Both the position numbers and the translations under genes were made by a program. Positions 52,041-56,616 of a stretch of 56,616 nucleotides of DNA are shown here, piece after piece. Below the pieces are notes generated by a model. The model had not been told where the DNA came from, did not search any database, and saw nothing but the letters and a program-made list of their open reading frames with translations. This DNA is from Marine Group I thaumarchaeote (GTDB lineage: Archaea > Thermoproteota > Nitrososphaeria > Nitrososphaerales > Nitrosopumilaceae). The first letter of the stretch is position 1. Every line of letters starts with the position of its first letter. The DNA is taken from positions 1 to 56,616 of the forward strand of contig JACASX010000006.1 of the NCBI GenBank assembly GCA_013390745.1. Reading direction: 5' to 3'.

Positions 52041-53076
52041 TTATCATAATCATTTTTTGACTTATCCTTTCAGCCCCCTTCCCATCAATTAATTTATAAT
52101 TTCTCTCCGACATTTTATTCAAATCACTAATTTTCATATTTATAAAATATTTTACATAATCTTTTACGGATACATTTTTTGCTAAACCTAAATTTTTCAC
52201 ACACCCAATTTTTTCCATTGATTCAGCTGCTAATTTCTGATTTTTTGCGATTATTGATACTAAACTTGGTATTCCTAAATATGCTCTCTCCCACATCATA
52301 CTTCCACTTGCACCAATTCCCAAATCTGAATTTTCCATTAAACCTGAAATATTATTTGTCCCTGAAAAAATCTCAATATTATCAATTTCTTTAGAAATTA
52401 ATTTTAATTTATTTAAAAATTTGTTATATTTTCCAATAACGAGATTTATTTTGTCATATTTCAATTTTGATTTTTTAATAGCTTTCAATACTTTAATTGA
52501 TTGATCAGAGCAATCTTGACCACCAAACGAAATAAAAATTTTTTTTATTTTTGATGTATGTTTTCTTTTTTTACGTACCAAAAACTCTTTTCTTAATAAT
52601 ACATATTTTGGACCTAATAATTTTATACATTTATTTGGAACTAATCCTTTGTATCTCTTTTTAAAATTTACATAAAGATTTTGATCAAGTAATATGTCAC
52701 AATCATGTTTTCTATCAGCTAGATCATCAATTACAAAAATATTTTTTGTCAGTGGTCTTAACCCTTCTTCGTATTTTTTGCCCCAATGATAATTGTCAAT
52801 TATAATGCACGGTATATTCCAATTAAATTTTTTTAAAATTTTTTTAGTATTCTGATAATCATATTCTATTGTATTTTTTGAATTTTTAATTTTATGAATA
52901 GTAAAACCACAAATTTTAATTTTACTAATTAAATTTCCTTTTAAATTTTTACATATAAAATGAATTTCAAAACCTTTTTTTTGTAAAGTTTTAGCTAAAA
53001 TTAGACATCTGTTTAGATGGCCAAATCCAAGGATATCACTTGAATCAACTCTAAAAAAAATACATTTTTTATTCAT
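51988..53076 (-). CDS. pseG: PseG-like UDP-sugar hydrolase
   Basis: A 362-residue GT-B-fold hydrolase. FFRVDSSDILGFGHLNRCL (7-24) contains the PseG motif G-x-G-H with His20; IIIDNYHWG and VIDDLADRKHDCDILLDQN match the UDP-2,4-diacetamido-2,4,6-trideoxy-altropyranose hydrolase pattern. GIGASGSMMWERAYLGIPSL is the UDP site. PseG releases the amino-sugar from UDP before NeuB/PseI condensation. The gene is strongly AT-rich with many Lys codons. It is convergent to the CMAH-like gene, overlapping by 53 bases. It sits about 2 kb from neuB and the cytidylyltransferase, completing a pseudaminic-type set. Confidence 0.87.
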   Translation of the reverse strand: MNKKCIFFRVDSSDILGFGHLNRCLILAKTLQKKGFEIHFICKNLKGNLISKIKICGFTIHKIKNSKNTIEYDYQNTKKILKKFNWNIPCIIIDNYHWGKKYEEGLRPLTKNIFVIDDLADRKHDCDILLDQNLYVNFKKRYKGLVPNKCIKLLGPKYVLLRKEFLVRKKRKHTSKIKKIFISFGGQDCSDQSIKVLKAIKKSKLKYDKINLVIGKYNKFLNKLKLISKEIDNIEIFSGTNNISGLMENSDLGIGASGSMMWERAYLGIPSLVSIIAKNQKLAAESMEKIGCVKNLGLAKNVSVKDYVKYFINMKISDLNKMSERNYKLIDGKGAERISQKMIMIIKEQENKENLVSREEKC

Positions 53077-53181
53077 ATCTGGAAAAAATTTTTCATCATA
53101 AAAAACAATTCTATTTTTTCCTATTTTATATAAAATATTATACTATTGGTTGAAAATTTCTTGCATAGTAATCATTATAAT

Positions 53182-53191
53182 ATTTTATAAA
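53182..53191 (+). promoter_or_regulatory. TATA-like box for PGI/PMI
   Basis: Reads attttataaa, centred 26 bases before the ATG at 53213; a clear leaderless pattern. Confidence 0.45.
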
Positions 53192-53212
53192 TCAAATAAA
53201 GTGCTTTAAATT

Positions 53213-54223
53213 ATGTTAACATCTGACCAAATAAAAAAGATTGATACACAGGACATGTACAAAACATACGAAAATTGGCCTGAAATTGCAGAACAGAGTT
53301 ATTACAAGAAATTTGATAAATTAGATGTAAAGGATATTGATCATATAGTTTTTGCAGGAATGGGTGGATCTGGAACAATTGGGGATATTTTTTCATCAAT
53401 TCTTTCAAAAACAAATCTTCATGTTAGTGTAGTCAAAGGATATTCATTACCAAAAACAGTTAATGAAAGAACCTTGATCATGTGTACAAGTATATCTGGT
53501 AATACGGAAGAAACTTTATCAATTTTAGAAAATGCAAAAAAATCAAATGCTAGATTTGTAAGTATGTCTTCCGGAGGAAAAATGGAAGATTTTTGTGAGA
53601 AAAATAACCTAAAATTTTACAAAATTAAAAAAGATCATTCTCCACGAGCATCTTTGCTTGGATTTTTATATGCTGCTTTGAACATTTTTGAAGAAATAAT
53701 TCAAATAAATAAAAATGATGTAAACGAATCAATTAAGTCTCTATATGAATTAAAGAAGGGAATTTTGGTGGATTCACTTTACAAAAAAAATATGGCTATA
53801 GAATTAGCAGAATGGATTAAGGAAATACCAATGTTGTATTATCCATGGGGATTAGAATCAGTAGCAATTAGATTTAAAAATTCCATGCAAGAAAATGCAA
53901 AAAAACATGTAATGTATGAAGATGTGATTGAAACTTGTCATAATGGAATTGTATCATGGGAAAAATCATCTAATGTGCAACCAATTTTAATTCGTGGAAG
54001 TAATGATCATAAAAAAACGATTGAAAGATGGGATATAATCAAAGAGTTTTTCCAGGAAAAAAATATTAACTATAAAGAAATTTTTTCAGTTGATGGAAAC
54101 ATATTGAGTAAAATAGTTTGTTTGATCTACATATTAGATATGACGTCTATATACAATGCAGTGATTGGGAAAATTGATCCATCACCAGTTAATTCAATCG
54201 ATTTTATTAAAGATAAACTATAA
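53213..54223 (+). CDS. Bifunctional phosphoglucose/phosphomannose isomerase
   Basis: A 336-residue two-SIS-domain protein. VFAGMGGSGTIGDIFS (48-63) is the phosphate-binding glycine loop, SISGNTEETLSIL (about 94-106) the second sugar-phosphate loop, and RFKNSMQENAKKHVMYE carries the catalytic Glu and Asn region typical of archaeal PGI/PMI. It interconverts glucose-6-P, fructose-6-P and mannose-6-P, feeding both glycolysis and sugar-nucleotide synthesis. The start ATG at 53213 has a TATA-like box 26 bases upstream. It abuts the convergent dehydrogenase-like gene with no gap. Confidence 0.9.
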   Translation: MLTSDQIKKIDTQDMYKTYENWPEIAEQSYYKKFDKLDVKDIDHIVFAGMGGSGTIGDIFSSILSKTNLHVSVVKGYSLPKTVNERTLIMCTSISGNTEETLSILENAKKSNARFVSMSSGGKMEDFCEKNNLKFYKIKKDHSPRASLLGFLYAALNIFEEIIQINKNDVNESIKSLYELKKGILVDSLYKKNMAIELAEWIKEIPMLYYPWGLESVAIRFKNSMQENAKKHVMYEDVIETCHNGIVSWEKSSNVQPILIRGSNDHKKTIERWDIIKEFFQEKNINYKEIFSVDGNILSKIVCLIYILDMTSIYNAVIGKIDPSPVNSIDFIKDKL

Positions 54224-54976
54224 TCAAGTGTTTTTTAAAAATTTCTTAAACATATTGTTCATTTGATTAATTGAATCAAGAGAACGTTCATCAATTAATT
54301 TCAAATTTGGAATTACACAATGCCCACCAATAAAACCAGGAAACATTTTTGGCCTATTACCTAAAAATTTATGAATTTCTTCTGAAAATGACCACATTTC
54401 ATCATAATTTACACCGTGTTTTTCAGCAATCATTCTACTCATTTGTGCATAATTTATCAGCCAACCATAGTATGAAGTATCACAAATAATTTTTGAGAGT
54501 TCCAGAGTAATCGGATTAGAAACTTTTTTTGTTTTTATTCCACATTTTTTCATCAGATTAACATAATTTTTAGACATTAATACAGAATTTCGCATTTTAC
54601 TGTCAAGCGCAAAAAATTTTGTATATCTTTTTAAATCAATAATCATTCTTTTATGAATACCACGTGTAGCACTGTAAATAATTGGAATAGATAATTTTTT
54701 TTGAAGGTTTTGAGTGGTTTTCGGCTTAACAGTACTATGTATTATAATTGATTTTGGTGAGAATTTTTTATTTAATTTTAAAACATTAGAGAAAAATTTT
54801 TTGTTATAAGGAATACAGATATGAAGAAAACGTACTGAATAGTTTTCAAATTTTTTTGGATTATTAGGAATTAATTTTTTATCTATATCGTAACCATGGG
54901 TAGGAAAATTTTTTGATATAATCGTATAAATCGGAAGTCCAATTTCACCTAAACCAACCACTAGATCTTTTTCCAC
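54224..54976 (-). CDS. Truncated UDP-glucose/GDP-mannose dehydrogenase-like protein
   Basis: A 250-residue protein matching the first two domains of nucleotide-sugar 6-dehydrogenases. VVGLGEIGLPIY (6-17) is the NAD loop, IIHSTVKPKTTQNL is the strand-helix of the first domain, and ELSKIICDTSYYGWLINYAQ with MIAEKHGVNYDEMW is the central dimer helix carrying Lys. FIGGHCVIPN contains the Cys of the usual G-G-H-C catalytic motif. The C-terminal UDP-binding domain (about 150 residues) is missing and the frame closes normally. It may be an oxidoreductase for a small acid or a pared-down dehydrogenase. The GTG at 54976 is the start. It is convergent to PGI/PMI. Confidence 0.72.
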   Translation of the reverse strand: MEKDLVVGLGEIGLPIYTIISKNFPTHGYDIDKKLIPNNPKKFENYSVRFLHICIPYNKKFFSNVLKLNKKFSPKSIIIHSTVKPKTTQNLQKKLSIPIIYSATRGIHKRMIIDLKRYTKFFALDSKMRNSVLMSKNYVNLMKKCGIKTKKVSNPITLELSKIICDTSYYGWLINYAQMSRMIAEKHGVNYDEMWSFSEEIHKFLGNRPKMFPGFIGGHCVIPNLKLIDERSLDSINQMNNMFKKFLKNT

Positions 54977-55046
54977 AGTTTTGAAAATATTATTATGAAT
55001 ATTAAGATGACTTAGAAGTTTGCAGTATCAGAATTTGAATAAATCT

Positions 55047-56222
55047 TTATTTATTTTCTTCATTAGATATGATTTCATCTAAAACACGTAAAACTTCAAA
55101 AACATCATTTTCAGTGAAAACTAATGGAGGAAGTAATCGAAATATATTTTTATCAGAATATAAAGAAAATAGGAATATTACATGATGTTTAATAGCATCA
55201 ATTAGTAAATTTTTTACATCAACTTCAAACTCTATTGCAATCATCAAACCTTTACCACGAATTTCACGAATAATATGATGCTTATTTTTTAATTTTTCTA
55301 ACCCAGACAAAAGCAAAGAACCCATTTTGGCAGAATTATCAACTAGTCCATCAGTAGTCAATGCAGTTAATGTTGCAATAGATGCCGCGCACGCAAGAGG
55401 GTTTCCACCAAACGTTGAAGATTGTTCTCCTTTTTTCATACTGCCTAAAATCTCAGGTTTTGTTAAGGTAGCACTCATTGGGATTCCTCCAGCGAGGCCT
55501 TTAGATGTACATAGTATGTCAGGAATAGTATTCCAATGTTCACATGCCCACATTTTACCAGTACGTCCTAAACCACATTGAACTTCATCAAAAACAAGTA
55601 TGATATTCTTTTCATCACATAATTTTCTTATTTGTTGTAAAAATCCATCAGGAGCAGGATGAATACCACTTTCTCCTTGGATTGGTTCCACTATAATAAA
55701 CCCAGTATCAGAATTAATTTTTGACTCTAATTCATGAATATTCCCAAATTCACAAAATTGTGTATTTTCCACCAAAGGTTCAAATGATTTTTTATATTTT
55801 GGGGCAAAAGTTAATGATAAAGATCCCATTGTTCGTCCATGGTATGAACCCTTCATAGCAATCATGCCTTTTTTCCCGGAATATTTTCTAGAAAACTTTA
55901 TCGCCGCCTCAACTGCTTCAGTTCCACTATTTCCAAGATAGATGTTTGAAAGTTTTTTTGGTGAAACACGTAATAATGCTTCAAGAAAATTTTCACGTGT
56001 TTTATTATAAAACGAACTATGAACCGAAATAATTTTTTCAATTTGATTTTTTATTGCATCATTAACACGTTGGTTTTTGTGCCCAACAATCGCAACACCA
56101 TACGCACCCATACAATCGATGAATTCATTTCCATCAACATCCCAAACATGAGAACCAAGACCCTTTTCAATAGTAATAGGTAATTTCTGGTATAAATTTC
56201 CTAAAGTTATATCTTCAAGCAT
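55047..56222 (-). CDS. lysJ: Acetylornithine/LysW-aminoadipate-type aminotransferase
   Basis: A 391-residue class III PLP aminotransferase. LGNSGTEAVEAAIKFSRK (96-113) is the phosphate loop, GSYHGRTMGSLS the aromatic stacking region, VFDEVQCGLGRTG the cofactor Asp, and CTSKGLAGGIPMSA the PLP Lys. In Thaumarchaeota a single LysJ/ArgD-type enzyme serves lysine and arginine synthesis with LysW-bound intermediates. Exact substrate is inferred from the group, not visible here. It follows a DUF1858 gene by 31 bases on the same strand and belongs to core metabolism, marking the right border of the glycan locus. Confidence 0.87.
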   Translation of the reverse strand: MLEDITLGNLYQKLPITIEKGLGSHVWDVDGNEFIDCMGAYGVAIVGHKNQRVNDAIKNQIEKIISVHSSFYNKTRENFLEALLRVSPKKLSNIYLGNSGTEAVEAAIKFSRKYSGKKGMIAMKGSYHGRTMGSLSLTFAPKYKKSFEPLVENTQFCEFGNIHELESKINSDTGFIIVEPIQGESGIHPAPDGFLQQIRKLCDEKNIILVFDEVQCGLGRTGKMWACEHWNTIPDILCTSKGLAGGIPMSATLTKPEILGSMKKGEQSSTFGGNPLACAASIATLTALTTDGLVDNSAKMGSLLLSGLEKLKNKHHIIREIRGKGLMIAIEFEVDVKNLLIDAIKHHVIFLFSLYSDKNIFRLLPPLVFTENDVFEVLRVLDEIISNEENK

Positions 56223-56253
56223 TTTTGTCCATCTCTTTATGTATTAACTATAT

Positions 56254-56616
56254 TTAGTTCAACTGGATCTGGTCATTTTTTATAGTATTTTGTAATTCTA
56301 AGATTAGTTTCTTGGTTGAATTACTATCTATTCCATGCTGACGACATCCATCCTCGACAGTTTCACCAGTAGAAAATTCACACCCTGCACAAAAAAGACC
56401 ATATTTTTCAAAGATTTTAATTATGTTTTCATCACCTTTTTCAATTATATCTGCAATAGACAAAGTTAATTTTATTCTAGTAGATCCATTTTGAATTAAA
56501 TTATTTTGCCTCGCTTTCCAAGGAACATGTAAAACTTTTTCAAAATGTGGGTTGTAGATATCTGGATTTCTTGAAAATGTACACCAATAACCACCCATAA
56601 TTTCATCCCAATACAG
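56254..56616 (-). CDS. DUF1858-domain protein, 5' end may lie outside the window
   Basis: A C-terminal DUF1858-like domain starts near LSIADIIEKGDENIIKIF. It carries the CxxC pair in GLFCAGCEFSTGETV, followed by a further Cys in EDGCRQHGID. Such domains often bind metal or have redox roles. About 45 residues before it include GGYWCTFSRNPDIYN and are not recognised. The frame stays open to the right edge (codons reading L-Y-W-D-E-I precede the ATG at 56598), so the true start may be upstream. It precedes lysJ on the same strand. Function unknown. Confidence 0.7.
   Translation of the reverse strand: MYWDEIMGGYWCTFSRNPDIYNPHFEKVLHVPWKARQNNLIQNGSTRIKLTLSIADIIEKGDENIIKIFEKYGLFCAGCEFSTGETVEDGCRQHGIDSNSTKKLILELQNTIKNDQIQLN

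Noticed and set aside
1-56616. Search for transposases, integrases, CRISPR repeats, tRNA or rRNA
   Set aside because: No protein with transposase or integrase motifs, no regular repeat-spacer array and no tRNA-like or rRNA sequence was recognised by eye.

Overview
This window is AT-rich archaeal DNA, most likely from an ammonia-oxidising archaeon of the Nitrosopumilaceae (Thaumarchaeota/Nitrososphaerota). The clues are a fused ADP-forming acyl-CoA ligase of the kind used by these archaea in the hydroxypropionate/hydroxybutyrate CO2-fixation cycle, a LysW-type (lysine/arginine) aminotransferase, dolichol-phosphate-mannose-synthase-like glycosyltransferases, a bifunctional glucose/mannose-6-phosphate isomerase, TTG/GTG starts, and TATA-like boxes 24-28 bases before many start codons (leaderless transcripts). 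I see no rRNA, tRNA, CRISPR array or transposase. No gene-free stretch reaches 300 bases.

Layout. 0-0.9 kb: the end of an FG-GAP surface protein and a small membrane protein. 0.9-4.8 kb: an amino-sugar cassette (PIG-L deacetylase, a frameshifted aminotransferase, a CapD/PglF-like dehydratase, an LpxD-like acyltransferase). 4.8-8.1 kb: two metabolic genes (ADP-forming acyl-CoA ligase and a KamA-like radical SAM enzyme). 8.2-24.4 kb: glycosyltransferases, a sulfotransferase, a degenerate fibrillarin-like protein, a flippase, sugar epimerases/dehydratases, a CMAH-like metallo-beta-lactamase (MBL) protein and a sugar-dehydrogenase-like beta-propeller. 24.6-35.4 kb: a 2,6-dideoxysugar pair, another aminotransferase, more glycosyltransferases, two bifunctional nucleotidyltransferase fusions, a polysaccharide deacetylase and an acyltransferase. 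35.5-38.3 kb: a plus-strand operon FkbH - acyl carrier protein - MaoC - AcpS. 38.3-41.4 kb: a glycosyltransferase and RmlA/RmlB. 41.5-53.1 kb: a nonulosonic (pseudaminic-type) acid region with aminotransferase, two NeuB-family synthases, PseB, PIG-L, LpxD-like, GNAT, FabG-like SDR, a KAS III/chalcone-synthase-like enzyme, a CMP-sugar transferase, a second CMAH-like MBL protein and PseG. 53.2-56.6 kb: return to core metabolism (PGI/PMI, a truncated UDP-glucose-dehydrogenase-like protein, LysJ, a DUF1858 protein).

How it fits together. RmlA/RmlB supply dTDP-4-keto-6-deoxyglucose; with the 2,3-dehydratase, 3-ketoreductase and DegT aminotransferases this can lead to dideoxy and amino sugars. A nearly complete Pse-type pathway should give a CMP-nonulosonic acid. 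The most striking feature is an acyl-carrier-protein toolkit (ACP, AcpS, FkbH, MaoC, FabG-like SDR, KAS III-like) in an archaeon, where membrane lipids are not made from fatty acids. It shares the locus with two sugar N-deacetylases and two LpxD-like N-acyltransferases. My hypothesis is that the 2-N-acetyl group of a UDP-amino-sugar is removed and replaced by a custom ACP-borne acyl group, and that the CMAH-like proteins act on the resulting CMP-nonulosonate. The gene calls are well supported; the integrated pathway is inference.
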